A DNA stretch of 64,000 nt from Trochalopteron elliotii (GCA_024734555.1 JANPWX010000026.1:2650695-2714694), one strand, 5' to 3'. Shown: positions 53,301-64,000, counted from the stretch's first letter. Numbers and translations: made by a program. The notes: generated from the sequence alone by a model not told the origin.

Positions 53301-55438
53301 TACAATTGAATGTACCTGAAATAAGACACATCACATGGCTGATTGAACATGAACACACAGACAAATGGAACTGGAAAGTTTTTTTAACACAGAAAGTTTA
53401 AATTTTGTGGCTCCTACTATCATTTATAACAATCACTAACATGTAAAACAACACAAAGGGCAATCCATATTGCAGACAACATAGAAGCTTCTAAGCTAAG
53501 TCATGGCAAGGAACTAATTTAAGAGTTAAATTTCATGCATCTAGGTATCAAAGCTTGATTTCAGAACTCAAATGCTACCAGAACCTCCTCATGTTCAGAG
53601 TAGAAACATAAAAAAAAAATCTTATTTGGCAAAGACAGAATGATTCAGCAAGTTCCAGGCACTTGCAAAATAAGCATTTTATGTCTGCAGCTGCATGTGT
53701 CTCTGAAGGATGAGCTTCCAAAAAGAAATGAAGGAAATATTCCAAGCAGCAGCAATGCTATGCTAAATAAAATCAGCAGCATAAGATGCTTAGAGGAAAA
53801 GGTTTTCTTTTCCCCAGTTATCACAATTAGAGTCAAAATTCATTTAGTTGGAATAAGGATCTCCAGATGGAAGTCACAATATGTATATGTTTTTCTACAC
53901 CTTACTCCATTTTTCATGAAGACAAATTGGAATCAAATTTTAAAGCCTTAGTGTTAAAAACAAAGCAGAATATATGTTTACATCAACACAACTGGCCTGC
54001 CACATCTCACACTTTATTTTTCCTATACATTTTTTCATTTATCATCCTCAGCATCCTAACTTGCATGCTTAAATCTTCACTTTAGAGTACCATAAGCCAT
54101 AAATTACTTGTAAAACACTGTAATATGCCTCAAGGTCTTATATAAATTAAATGTTGTACCTGAATGGCATAATTAAATCAGTAGTTAATGACCACTGAGG
54201 AAATGGTAGAAGGTTACAAAACAGGTTTCCAACAAAAAGACATATATACAAAATCTGGAAGATTTAAACATTATCAGTCATAAAGATCTCAGAGGAATTA
54301 AGATGAGAAACACCCAAGCACCTATAAATAAAAATGACAGTATCTGCAGAGGGTTTCAGAGATATACCTGGAGTATCCTATTCATCACCATTTTGTTCCT
54401 AAGAGGGGAAAAACCAGCATGGAGGATGTTTCAGACACAAAGACAATAATGGATGAAAAGTCACATTAAAATAAAGTAGTAACAGCATACTATTTCCAGT
54501 GACCAGGCAGGGAAAGGACTCCACATGATTTGGTGACACTTCTTTGCCATGAGAAGTGTCATAGTCCATCGCACAGTCTATTATCAAAACCAGCTCTTTT
54601 TCAGGCACTTTGATGATAGGACTTATGTATATGATTAATTCTTCAGAATCTGACATAAAACATGAGTTAAGCCCTTTAAGGTGCAGCCTTTGATGAGGGC
54701 ATCTCCCGTAGATGATCTGTTCTTACTAGAAATTGCAAATGCTATGTAATGGTGATGGAATTCTGCACAAGGAGGACACAGTGCCTGAACTCATGTGCAT
54801 TTTGTACTGACCTAGAAAAAAAACCCTGACAGTGCTAGGTTTGAAGATGTAACTGAAATGAAAAAAAAATCATGACAGCTACTTAAAAAAAAAAATCCTT
54901 TGTGCATTTCATTGCATTCTCAATACCAATCCTGACATCTTTAAATAGAATTCAGTCCCTTAGAGTTGATTCTGCAAAAATACCTCTGTACACTCTTGAC
55001 CTTTAGAATAGGATTTTCTACTCATGGGAATATAGTTGCAGGACACAGAAGCCACTTAGTTTTCTTCCTCATTAAGGGATGCTCAGAGGCAAGTCAGTTC
55101 TTTAAAAATAACTTTTTTTTCACAAACATTTTTCTGCAATCTTCAGGAGTGCTCTGTCATTCTGCACTACTCTTTTAAGAAGAGTAAGTCTGTATTTACT
55201 TTTTTTTAATCTACTGATCTCTGTATCTGTAGCTGCACCAGAACTGTACAAAACAAGTGAACAATAACATCCACAATGAAATGAGGTCAGACAGAAGACA
55301 TCTATTACTACATTGGGCAGTTCTACCATCTATCTACACAAACATGAGACTATTTTCCAAGGTATTCAGGTTGCCAACTAATGTCATCAGAGCATGTAAT
55401 AGCAGAGGGAAGTTATAGAGAAAACTAAGTTTCTTTCA

Positions 55439-55461
55439 TTTTTGTTTTTGTTTTTGTTTTT
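55439..55461. repeat. (TTTTTG)n short tandem repeat
   Basis: Nearly four TTTTTG units ending at TTTTTC. Confidence 0.9.
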
Positions 55462-56158
55462 CAAAAGCTGTAGTGAAAGGAAAACAAGCAAATAGATTTT
55501 TTTTTCAGAAAAACTAAACCAAACAAAATTTCACCTAAAACCTGTAGCAACAATTCCTCATATTTTTCTATTTTGCTATTGCATGAAGTCTTATATGTTA
55601 GATACCCCAAAATCTGAATTGATGCCAGTAGCCAGAATGGAATCCAGATTTAGCTAAGCAGTAAGTCTGCCTGTAAAACTTCCACAAAGTAGCCTAAAAT
55701 AGAGAATACCTGGAAGCTGGGTGGGTCTAAGTTTTAACTGCCAAAGGCTATATCCAGTGTCTACACTCACTATGACACATTCCTGATTTAACTACACCAG
55801 AAATGTCTACTGAATCTCTTCTAATTTTCTAACTTAAATTAGAACTAAAGTTCTAACTCAGCATTGTAGTTTTAAGTCATGGCTTCAAAATCCCATGCTA
55901 TAGTCCCACGGAGGCATGGCTTGCATTCTCTTACCAACTCTTTTATTGCCTATTCCTTCTAGGAAGACGTTGTTTTTTTTTTTTCTGCAGATATTTAAAA
56001 AAGAGAAAAAAGAACGTAGTATAGATCAGGTTATATTGTCGTATTGAGCAATTTTGCTTCACGCTTCTATAATTTGTATTGCTCCTAACTTAGGTTTGTG
56101 TAAGTGATGAAAGGATACCCTTTAAAAAAGTAAAACCCCCCTTTTATTTGTATGTGTG

Positions 56159-56190
56159 CATATATATATATATATATACACATACATACA
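56159..56190. repeat. (TA)n-(CATA)n microsatellite
   Basis: About ten TA units followed by three CATA-type units. Confidence 0.9.
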
Positions 56191-56297
56191 CAGTATGACA
56201 CCACAGAAAAACCACTTGGCAAACCCATATTTACACAGTATATTACAACATGCATAAGAAAGGCTGTCCCCATAATATAATCTTAGCTAGCATCTTA

Positions 56298-56367
56298 CAA
56301 AAAAACCCAAAAAACCAACAAACCAAAAACAAAAAACCCAAACAAACAAAAAAACCCCACCAAACCA
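56298..56367. repeat. A/C-only low-complexity tract
   Basis: About 70 bases of almost only A and C (AAAAACCC, AACCA, AAAC words). No larger element is seen around it. Confidence 0.85.
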
Positions 56368-58856
56368 ATCCCATGATCCTGTCATTTGGGAAGCCCACAT
56401 TTTACGGCACTATATGATGTCATAATTCATAAAGCAATGACTTTTTTTCCCTGTAAGAAAAATCTCCACAAAATTGTTCAGCCAGCCTGTGCTGGCTGTG
56501 CTTATTTCTCTTGAGGGTAAATGCCAAGTTTCCCCTATGCTAAGAAGTCCATTATTATTTTATATTAAAGCAATTTTTTTCTAAAATTACATCCTGAATT
56601 TGCTGAATATGGATGGCTGTAGTTCAGGGAAGGAAAAAAGCCTTTCAGATAGGGGAAGGAGGGGGAGAGCTCTCTCCTCCCCACTCTGGCACCACGTTGA
56701 GAGCAGAGAATTCGTTTTTGCATCTTGACCATGCTAACAATTCTGTTTTGCTAGCATGACTGCCAATTGTGGTGATGCCTGAGGACATCACTGCGTGACT
56801 GCACACAGGCAGGTGAGAGGTTCAGGCTTGGTCCTGACTCCCCAGATTCCCTGGACTCCAGCGAGGCAGGGTCTGACAGAAGCATATTAATTACTTTGGT
56901 CTCCTCAGAGCAGTCTTTGCCCCTGCTGTTTCAGAAAGATTCTTTAAGAGGTGTGAGTCACGGGACATACTTATCAGCTGAATCACTTTGAAGGACTTGG
57001 GCAGCATCTTACATCAGCAAGCAGGGTATGCAATGTTATTTTTTTTCCTCAATGTGCTAAAAATCTCTCCAATGACAAAAGATCAAAAAGTAAATTACAA
57101 GCATAAAAGGACAAAGATCTCCTATAGAAAGCAGCTTATAATGTGGACTAAGCAGAACTGATGAATATGTCCCAATATGATTTTGGATCTGTGATGATTA
57201 AAAAAAAACTTACATATTTTTAAATCTCCTAGAATAAACAAGAATAAACCCTAGGCAAGTATACCCATCAGGATAAAGAAAACATGTCAAGCAGAAAGCT
57301 GCTCTCACTAAGAATAATGGCTTCATAAAAACAGTTTATCACGTTTTTCTAATATATTCAGAAGGTGCAGATTTAAAACGTGGTAATGCCACAGATAAAA
57401 CCAACCAAAAGAAATTGCCTATAAATTGTCTGTCAAGCCTACACCATGAGAGTTATTTCCTACAACTTATACTACTCATTTGTCTATGCAAGTAAAAAGA
57501 AAAAAAATCCCAACAAAACAATATAAAATGTGGGCAGAATTCTGCCACAGCACCATAGCAGTATATTTTATTGCACAATGTTCAAAGTAGGTAGCATAGT
57601 ATCCAGCCCTGTCAATGCCCAGCATTTTGTTTTCGAGGCATTAAGTCTTATAGAAGTTCTGGTTTAGAAAATCAAGTAATAGCTGCAAAGAGCACTGTTT
57701 TGTTTGTCCATGTAATGTTAGATTTAACTAAACCTGAACCTCTTGGATCCACCATGTGGATTTTTAAACAGCAAAGACTGCAGTTTGAGAAATTAAGCAT
57801 ATACATGCATATACATAAACCCATCAAGCTTGCTGCAGGAGTGAGAGGCAATGACAATGACACATGCAATAGCTTTCATTTGACCTTTCTGTGTAGGCCA
57901 AAGGTAGTGTGGGAGAGCCTGTTTATCTCACAGGAGTTCTGTAGAACTTAATCCCATCAGTGAGACGGATCACAGGAGTTACCCCAGATTTTGAAGTTAT
58001 AGCATTTGCTGTTGATTGAGTCCCATGGGGACTCATATTGTTCTATGGAAATGCAAAATTCCGTATTTATTCAAACAAGAGGTGGTAAGGCACTTGCTTA
58101 TGAACCTTCCTGTTGTTACTGGCCCTAATATGAATTATTGCTGTGGTTATCATCACTCTTGACTATGGCCTTATCAAAACCAGCACTAGTTTTACTATTG
58201 CATTGTGTAGGGATATGTATACATACATATACACTGGAACACCCACAATCTTCACTTTCATATATTAGTATCTCTGCCTATCTATTCACACAAAGTAGCT
58301 GAAGCTGAATTAAGAATTCCACCTACAGGTAACTTGGATAAGCTGCCAAGACACTTAGTTCCAAATTTATGAAAATACTTATCTAACAATCACGTGAAAT
58401 GATTAAGAACAACAGTAAGCAACACAAAGGCAAACACCTAAGTAAAAATTGTGTTGTTTGTATTGTATCCTTAGTCATCTTGACAGTATAAAAAATCTTC
58501 TCGCAGAAAACCAGAAAAAAAAAGTCAGTGGATATTCTGCTATTTATTAGTTTGAGGTAACCCAAAATGTGTTTGCCTTCCATACTGAAATTCGTAAGAA
58601 AAGCAACTACTGAAAAATATTACATTATTTGTAATGCACACTATTAATTGAAAGAACTATAGCTTGACATCTCTAATTACATTTTTCTCTAAATTCACAG
58701 AATATGGTGCTGAAGGGTAGGCAGTAACAACAGAACTTGAAAATTAGGTTAAAAGTTGTTATATAATAGCCTCCAGTACATATTTAACAAGATGCTCTTG
58801 ATGCTTCAGTAAAGCATCAACATGCCAGAAGTATTCAGGGCTGTCTCCTTCTACGA

Positions 58857-58961
58857 AGCTTGAAACCTGGCCTAGGGGAAGGTGTTCCTGCCCACAGCAG
58901 GAATTTTAAGGTGATCTTTAAGGTCCTCCCAACCCACAGTCTTCTATGATTCTATGACTAC
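58857..58961 (+). mobile_element. CR1 LINE 3' end, short fragment
   Basis: CCTGGCCTAGGGGAAGGTGT, then CCTGCCCACAGCAGGAATTT, then GATCTTTAAGGTCCTCCCAA and a terminal TTCTATGATTCTATGAC match the last ~100 bp of CR1 elements, including two octamers at the 3' end. It is heavily 5'-truncated, which is usual for CR1. Confidence 0.93.
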
Positions 58962-61039
58962 TAACAGTAAAGGCTCTGAAGGAGATTTTATTCCCCAATT
59001 TTAAGATCTATTTACCATAAACTGAAACATGACATTATCATTTCAAAACTCTACAAAAAGTGAGTTTTTAGAAAAAAAATAACTCTATTTGTTATTTTCT
59101 ATCCTTAGAAAACAGGTATAAACCCTCCCCAGTGTCACTTTTGAAGAGGCCTTCACATTAAAGGATTGAGGGGGGACAGAAGAATGGCATAAAACTACCT
59201 CTCCAAGTCCTGTTTCAGTTTTTCCCACCTGCTTGCCTTCTGTGCATGGAAAGATGTAAAGGAAGCAGCATGGTCCTGCACAGCTCATGGAATCCACTGG
59301 AACCCCTTTATTTGTGGTTCCCACACCTCCAGATAGGAACTAGATGAAAAAAATTCCAAGGGGGTGGTCTAGGCATTAGTTTAGCAGCCCTTTCCTACTG
59401 TATAATAAGATACATTTTCAAAATCAGGCTTGGGATATTTAAAGCAAATAAATAAAACTAATTTTAATTTAAAATTGTATTTTAAATCTCATTCTGCAGT
59501 TGGAAGACTAGTAGGATTAAATGCTTTATTTAACACAGATGAGTCAGCCTCAAAAATTTGGCATTTGTTAAAAATGATGACAAATTACACGTAAACTTTT
59601 TCTCTATGCCCAGCAGGTAATGGTCCTTTCTTGTAGAGTGGGAGTTGCAAGTGTAAAAGGAGGAAGAACTTTGGGCAAATGCTACAAAGTCATTCACCTG
59701 ACAACTTCACGAAATTACGTGCTTTTCTTCTATGTATAAAGAATTTTCTCATCACTGAGGTAAGTAAAGCACTGAGCTGTTTACAGAGGTAGCTTAACTT
59801 TCAATAGCAGTAAAAGATGTATAAAGGAGACTGACACAAGAACTAGTTCAGTGGATGCCACTTGGATAAAGGGATTAGCTTAGATAACTTTTCCTATCTT
59901 TATCATCACTGCTGCTGTAATACAGACACTTATGACATGACCTATAATAAACATTTTTAATGACTGCCAAATCAATTATAGCAAATATTATATATAGTAA
60001 TTAAATTTCCTGTCAGCCTACCAAGCTAAGAAAGTATGCATTAGAACTAACTGCATGTAGTGGGGCAAGAAGAAAAGAAAGAAAGAGAACACATCATGTA
60101 ATATGCCCTAACAATAAGATTAGGGACTGGCCTCATGACACATGAAAGCTGCAGGGCAGTTAGACCTATAATTCTCAGGTTTTTTGTATTTTATCTTACT
60201 TTGTTCCATTTTTTGCTACTTGTTTACAAAATAAATTTCTTCTATTCAATTCTTTGTTCACACAGGTGTATAGTGTTCTCTACTATCTACAGAAATTGAT
60301 GCAAGGGAAAATGTTCCAAATAAAGTCCACAGTTGAGTCACTTGCTTAATTTCATTCTAAGTGCTTAATACAAATTTCTAAGATAATTTAGACCTGATGG
60401 ATCTCTCACAGCAAATTTTTGTGATCCCTTGACAGCTTAAATGAAAAGATTCAATGAATAATAAGCTTTGATGCTGTGAAAACAGACCTGAGTAGCCTCC
60501 AGGAAAATCATGTGGAACAGCTGCTGCTGATTCTATTTTGCTGGTGACCACTGTATTCTTACAATTAACTGCACCAAAGGATAGCTGAAACTATCTATTT
60601 GAATTTTAAAATACAATTATTGGTGCAAGGTTTCATGTAAAGATATTGTCTACATCAATCAGCCAAAGAGGAGGCTGACACCACAGAAACACACTCTGTT
60701 AACAGGTGCAATACCTGTTTAGATGAAAATGTTGAACCTTTCACATTGTGAGCCTCTTCACACTCTGTCTGCCATTACAGTAAACTACCTGCTGTACTAG
60801 ATCTCTTTGAGTGACCCCTGAATTGCTTGCCATTTCTCAGGTTCTTTCTCTGCTTTGGACACATCAACAATCTGTTCAATTAAAAATGTACTGGTTTAAA
60901 CTCAAATTTTTTAGGTAGCGTTACTGAATAGATACTTAACCTCCTGTCTTTACGAACATATCACATTGCCATTTTAACTATAATCAGGAAGGTTACAGTC
61001 CAGAGATACAATTATATTGTTGGGAAAAAAGTCTCATTA
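58962..61039. other. Intergenic DNA immediately 3' of the GRIA2 long UTR
   Basis: No repeat or gene recognised. Its right part may still be transcribed if the distal GRIA2 poly(A) site lies farther left than proposed. Confidence 0.6.
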
Positions 61040-61044
61040 CTTCA

Positions 61045-61050
61045 TTTAAT
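61045..61050 (-). promoter_or_regulatory. Candidate distal polyadenylation signal (ATTAAA) for the long GRIA2 3' UTR
   Basis: ATTAAA on the minus strand lies about 2.93 kb after the GluA2 stop, close to the long UTR length known in mammals. Alternatives nearby are a CATAAA near 61300 and a TATAAA near 61105. The choice between them is a guess without transcript data. Confidence 0.3.
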
Positions 61051-61831
61051 GATGAAAACTACAGTAAATCTATCCTTGAGTGACAAGATGATCTGGGAGG
61101 AGATTTATACTCTTCATTGAAACTTCATTCAAGAAAAGAAGAAACTTCATAAACTCTTCAAGGAAATTTCACGTCTGTGGGGACAAACAGGTATGCTCTA
61201 TGTACAATCTTAGAAAAATACATTTATAATAAATAATAAACCAGATTTCAATAATACTAAGCAGACATTAAAAGTCTTTTACCTTTTTTGAGAAGATTTT
61301 TTATGTATGATAGAAGTTTATACAACACTCCAGAAAAGCCATGTGTTAGATTGAAAAATAAAATCAGAAGCATTTTCTGTCATATAAGTATACATGAAAA
61401 AACGAGAAAGTTAATGTCTTAGAAAGTGTATGTCCAGCTTTGTACTGTTACTCATTTAACAAAGCAGAAAAGAAGATACTGTACTGTAAACAAAAAGCTA
61501 CAGTAAAAGGACATTTTGAAATTTACACAAGTTTGAGTTCATAAACATTTTGGTTGCTCCATAACAGTTGTCATAAAAAAAGGAATAAAAAACCCTTGGA
61601 CAGCTTTCATCACTCTTGACTACTTTTCACTTAAATGCACACAGACATACTTTATATAGCAATATACTGATGTACTGTTAACATGGATATTAAACTATTA
61701 TTACTGCTTTTTTAAACTGAGATGTGTATTATCCAATCAATATTATCTGAATTGAAATACTCATACATTATGTATTCCCATCATGTTGTTAAGTATAAAA
61801 ACATGAAAATATAACTTTACATTATTTCAGT

Positions 61832-61839
61832 TATATACA
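61832..61839 (-). promoter_or_regulatory. Pumilio-type motif (TGTATATA) in the putative long GRIA2 3' UTR
   Basis: The minus strand carries an exact UGUANAUA match. Pumilio proteins bind this word in neuronal 3' UTRs and repress translation. Only the long UTR form would contain it. One 8-mer in about 3 kb of AT-rich sequence can easily occur by chance. Confidence 0.25.
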
Positions 61840-63141
61840 TCAGTTCAGGCTTGACAAAGATTTTTTTATGCTATGATTTTCAGAGGAATAAGCCCAGAGG
61901 TACAATAAATAGCTTTCCACTGTATACAGTAATGCATTTCTACTTTTTAAAAAAACTTATATTACCACATGAATATTATTTTAGTTTGGTCATTCTAGCA
62001 TTGAACATTAAAAATCCAAATGCATTCCCCAACATTCCTGATGAGTAGTAATGCACAAAACACCCATGAATACCATGATACCCAGACGTATCAAGAAATT
62101 ATTTCGTTTAATTAGGGGGAAGTATTGGTAAGATAGACATTGAAAACACTGTATACACCCCTTTTGCTGCCCACACTGAGAGTATACACTGTGTTCACAT
62201 GCCTGCAGAAACAGGCTCAGAGTTTGTACCACAAGAAGGGACTTCAAGTTTCTGATAAATGCACTGCCTTCTCCAATGCTCAGCAAACATTATACTTGAG
62301 TCTAAGAAATGGATTCCAACTAAAACTGCAAGTCATATTTAAAATTTTATTTAATTCCAAAATAAAAGCGGTTTACCGATACTGCATGAGGCAATGTATC
62401 CACAATGCAGAAAAACGTAAGCTTTTCAACCAAATGTACAGAATTGTATCTACAGGGAAAGCTAGAGAAACACGATGTTACTTTGATGTGCATTAGCATT
62501 TAAATTAATATTATTGCACCCCTCTTAGGATTCCTTTTTGCTTTTTAAGTGGTTATTGTTTTTAAATACACACAATTAAAAAGTATGGTAACTTCAGCTA
62601 GCAAAGAATATTCATAATGATTAAGATTCAGGAAGTTTCCATCAGTACAGACTCGTATCTAATTCGAGTTATCAATCTTAATTCAAAAAGACATTGCCAA
62701 GGTTTTGGGTTTTTCTTTTCATAAAAGCTTCACTAGCTGCTGCTTAGAATTATCTTTTAACAGTTTGAAAACTGCTTTCTTAAAGAAACAATTTGACAAC
62801 TCTCTTTTTTTCATTCTTTCAAAAAAATACTTAACACCATTTTACTGCTTGCTCTTTATCAGCTTTTATCATTACTCTTCTCTCTCTGTACACATATTTA
62901 TGAACTCAATTGTACAAAAGTAGAGATAGGCATCAACCAAATCTTTGGATCATTAAGTCTCTGCATTTCAGAGTTAAGAAGAGCTCTAAAACAGCACCCA
63001 TCTGACTTCTCATGTGCCAGTATCAAGTACCGCTCCAACCCAGAACAACCTTGATCTTCAGAGTTCAACAAGCGTATCTGAGCATCACAGCTTGGGCTCG
63101 TCTGCAGAAAAACTATTGAACAGATTCGAGTGAGCTGGAAT

Positions 63142-63164
63142 GTTTTGGCGACACTGCCAAAAAC
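63142..63164 (-). other. Perfect stem-loop in the long-form-only part of the GRIA2 3' UTR
   Basis: The inverted repeat TTTTGGC / GCCAAAA has 7-bp arms around a 6-nt loop, lying about 115 nt past the proximal poly(A) signal. Only the long UTR form would carry it. My unverified recollection of the mammalian sequence has a similar hairpin at the same place. Confidence 0.45.
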
Positions 63165-63275
63165 TGAAACATTGACCCAACCTTGACAGTGTCCTTTTAG
63201 ATTTCAGACTCTTTATAACCCAACTGTAGCTAGTAAAATTAATGGAACACTTGCAAATAAAACCATAGAAAAAAG

Positions 63276-63281
63276 TTTATT
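63276..63281 (-). promoter_or_regulatory. Proximal GRIA2 polyadenylation signal (AATAAA)
   Basis: The minus strand reads GAAATAAACTTTTTTC here, about 700 nt downstream of the GluA2 stop. A U/G-rich stretch (GTTTTATTTGCAAGTG) follows 17 nt later and suits the downstream element. The distance fits the short 3' UTR form known in mammals, so cleavage would be expected near 63250-63265. Confidence 0.75.
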
Positions 63282-63553
63282 TCAAATGTCAAGCATTGCC
63301 AAGTAAATTTTATATTGACACCAAATGTTAAAGAATAGGATATACAGCAAAGTTTTAATAACAATATTAAATTACAAGATTTGAACCTTTTAATCATTAT
63401 TTTTTCTCTTCTCAACATTACATATTTGGCTTTGAAAAATACGGAACTGATGCCTTAAGCCTTATTTTCATATTCCACTTCCCCGCAGTCTAGATTTTTT
63501 TCTTTTTTTTTCTTTTTTTTTTTCTTGTCATATCCAACCATTATGGAAGCAAA

Positions 63554-63559
63554 TTTATT
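63554..63559 (-). promoter_or_regulatory. Early AATAAA overlapping a TTTTAAAT cytoplasmic polyadenylation-like element in GRIA2 3' UTR
   Basis: The minus strand reads GGCTTTTAAATAAATTTG, so a CPE-like TTTTAAAT overlaps an AATAAA about 420 nt after the stop. CPEs next to AATAAA are the arrangement used for CPEB-regulated cytoplasmic polyadenylation. This AATAAA may be unused as a cleavage site, because no strong downstream U/G element is evident. Another AATAAA at 63604-63609 sits in a low-complexity A-rich run. Confidence 0.35.
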
Positions 63560-63664
63560 TAAAAGCCAGTTTTTGTTTGTGAAAATACCTAAAAATATTT
63601 TTTTTTATTTTATACTTTTTTTTTCTTATAAAACATGTCACATCTTGATGCAATTGATGTCAAG

Positions 63665-63671
63665 TGTGCTT
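63665..63671 (-). promoter_or_regulatory. miR-218 7-mer seed match in GRIA2 3' UTR
   Basis: The minus strand reads AAGCACA, complementary to positions 2-8 of miR-218-5p. It lies within the short 3' UTR, so both UTR forms would carry it. miR-218 has been linked to GluA2 expression in neurons. A 7-mer by itself is a weak predictor. Confidence 0.4.
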
Positions 63672-63953
63672 AAGTCAATATGAACCAAGGGACTAACAAC
63701 AGTGGCTGCAGAAACTGGTGTGTTGCCTGTACAACGACTTCAGTTAGATTACAGTACTTCCATGTTAGCTGTGCATGTCAGTCAAGCTTCATCTTGAACT
63801 TGTGTAGAAAATGGTGTTGTGTTTTGAACCAAGCATTCATTACAATCCAAGATGAACTCCACAAATACAAGAATTCTTGGCTGAAAGAAAAGTCTTCAAG
63901 ATACTGGATGCCTCTCATCACTTTGACAATAAACGCACAAGGAAACCATTGTG

Positions 63954-63961
63954 TAAGGCAC
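63954..63961 (-). promoter_or_regulatory. miR-124 8-mer seed match in GRIA2 3' UTR
   Basis: The minus strand reads GTGCCTTA, the complement of miR-124 positions 2-8 plus the A opposite position 1. It starts about 19 nt after the stop codon. miR-124 is a neuron-enriched microRNA, and AMPA receptor subunits have been reported among its targets. The site's closeness to the stop codon (within the ribosome footprint zone) may weaken it for the long-tail mRNA but not for the short-tail mRNA, whose stop lies farther upstream. Confidence 0.5.
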
Positions 63962-63979
63962 TCAAAAGGTTCTTATCAA

Positions 63980-64000
63980 TCACGAGAGATCAGTCACACT
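63980..64000 (-). CDS. GRIA2: GRIA2 (AMPA receptor subunit GluA2), last codons of the long C-terminal tail, partial
   Basis: Read on the minus strand from the window edge, the sequence gives Ser-Val-Thr-Asp-Leu-Ser followed by TGA. SVTDLS is the end of the long-tail splice form of GluA2, a pore-forming subunit of the AMPA-type ionotropic glutamate receptor that acts at excitatory synapses. Six codons alone would be weak evidence. The downstream sequence matches what I remember of the mammalian GRIA2 3' UTR over several hundred bases, with the same landmark words in the same order, which makes the call strong. The rest of the gene lies beyond position 64000, so transcription runs leftwards into this window. 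From memory, the commoner short-tail form (ending SVKI) stops earlier, and in that form these bases would be 3' UTR. The call rests on recall, not on an alignment. Confidence 0.9.
   Translation of the reverse strand, partial: SVTDLS

Larger units (their letters stand above)
47097..58856. other. Intergenic DNA, no gene recognised
   Basis: Unique AT-rich sequence with several homopolymer runs (for example 50119-50143 and 52321-52333) and A/C- or T/G-rich tracts. Perfect inverted repeats occur at 55839-55856 (TTAGAAC-TAAA-GTTCTAA), 56479-56498 (CAGCCAG..CTGGCTG) and 58798-58820 (TTGATGCTT-CAGTA-AAGCATCAA). No coding region is supported. Confidence 0.65.
61040..63979 (-). other. GRIA2: GRIA2 3' untranslated region (short form to about 63.25 kb, long form to about 61.0-61.3 kb)
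   Basis: This stretch follows the GluA2 stop codon directly and has no coding potential. The first ~720 nt resemble the mammalian GRIA2 3' UTR closely, including AATAAA about 700 nt after the stop. Mammalian GluA2 mRNAs are known to carry a short (~0.75 kb) and a long (~2.7 kb) 3' UTR, the long one linked to translational control. The sequence from 63250 down to about 61.0 kb contains no transposon and is a good candidate for the long extension. The left boundary is uncertain: I see no canonical AATAAA on this strand near 61.2 kb, only weaker variants (an ATTAAA at 61045-61050, a CATAAA near 61300). Reading frames here on either strand, such as 62008-62286 and 62140-62496, are taken as chance frames within UTR. 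Confidence 0.75.

Noticed and set aside
1..64000. CRISPR array, rRNA or tRNA gene, bacterial operon
   Set aside because: No regularly spaced direct repeats, no tRNA or rRNA landmarks and no dense coding; the window is clearly vertebrate intergenic sequence.

Overview
This window looks like sauropsid, most likely bird, chromosomal DNA. It is AT-rich and almost free of protein-coding sequence. Its recognisable interspersed repeats are CR1 LINE fragments, and at least two of them end in the diagnostic ATTCTRTG-type octamers. I see no Alu-, B1- or MIR-like SINEs. The species cannot be named from the sequence alone.

The only gene I can name lies at the right edge, on the minus strand. The last six codons and stop of GRIA2 (AMPA receptor subunit GluA2, long-tail C-terminus ending SVTDLS) occupy 63980-64000. 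Its 3' UTR runs leftwards from 63979. A proximal poly(A) signal at 63276-63281 would give a UTR of about 0.7 kb. The gene-like 3' UTR texture continues to roughly 61.0-61.3 kb, which fits the long-UTR form (about 2.7 kb) known for mammalian GluA2 mRNA. The UTR holds an 8-mer miR-124 match, a miR-218 seed match, a Pumilio-type motif and a perfect stem-loop placed so that only the long form would carry it.

The remaining ~61 kb is the intergenic region 3' of GRIA2. It holds a degenerate ~1.1 kb CR1 with reverse-transcriptase remnants (about 21.5-22.6 kb, plus), a CR1 3' fragment (about 37.2-37.6 kb, minus), a short CR1 3' end (58.86-58.96 kb, plus) and a probable fourth fragment (about 47.0-47.1 kb, plus). 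There are also several microsatellites: (TTTTC)n twice, (AAAAC)n, (TA)n, TA/TG/CTAT compound and (TTG)n. Nearly all ATG-initiated reading frames here look like chance or low-complexity frames.

One non-repeat object could be a real unknown. On the minus strand at 24564-24824, a well-formed 3' splice site (branch-point-like motif, polypyrimidine tract, AG) opens directly into an 86-codon frame ending in TGA, with a protein-like composition. I do not recognise the product. Other items worth a look are a SOX/POU composite-like site at 38.04 kb, a cluster of inverted SOX-like sites at 46.64-46.69 kb, a purine-rich block with an A-rich tail at 33.2-34.1 kb and a GC-rich block at 41.64-42.45 kb.
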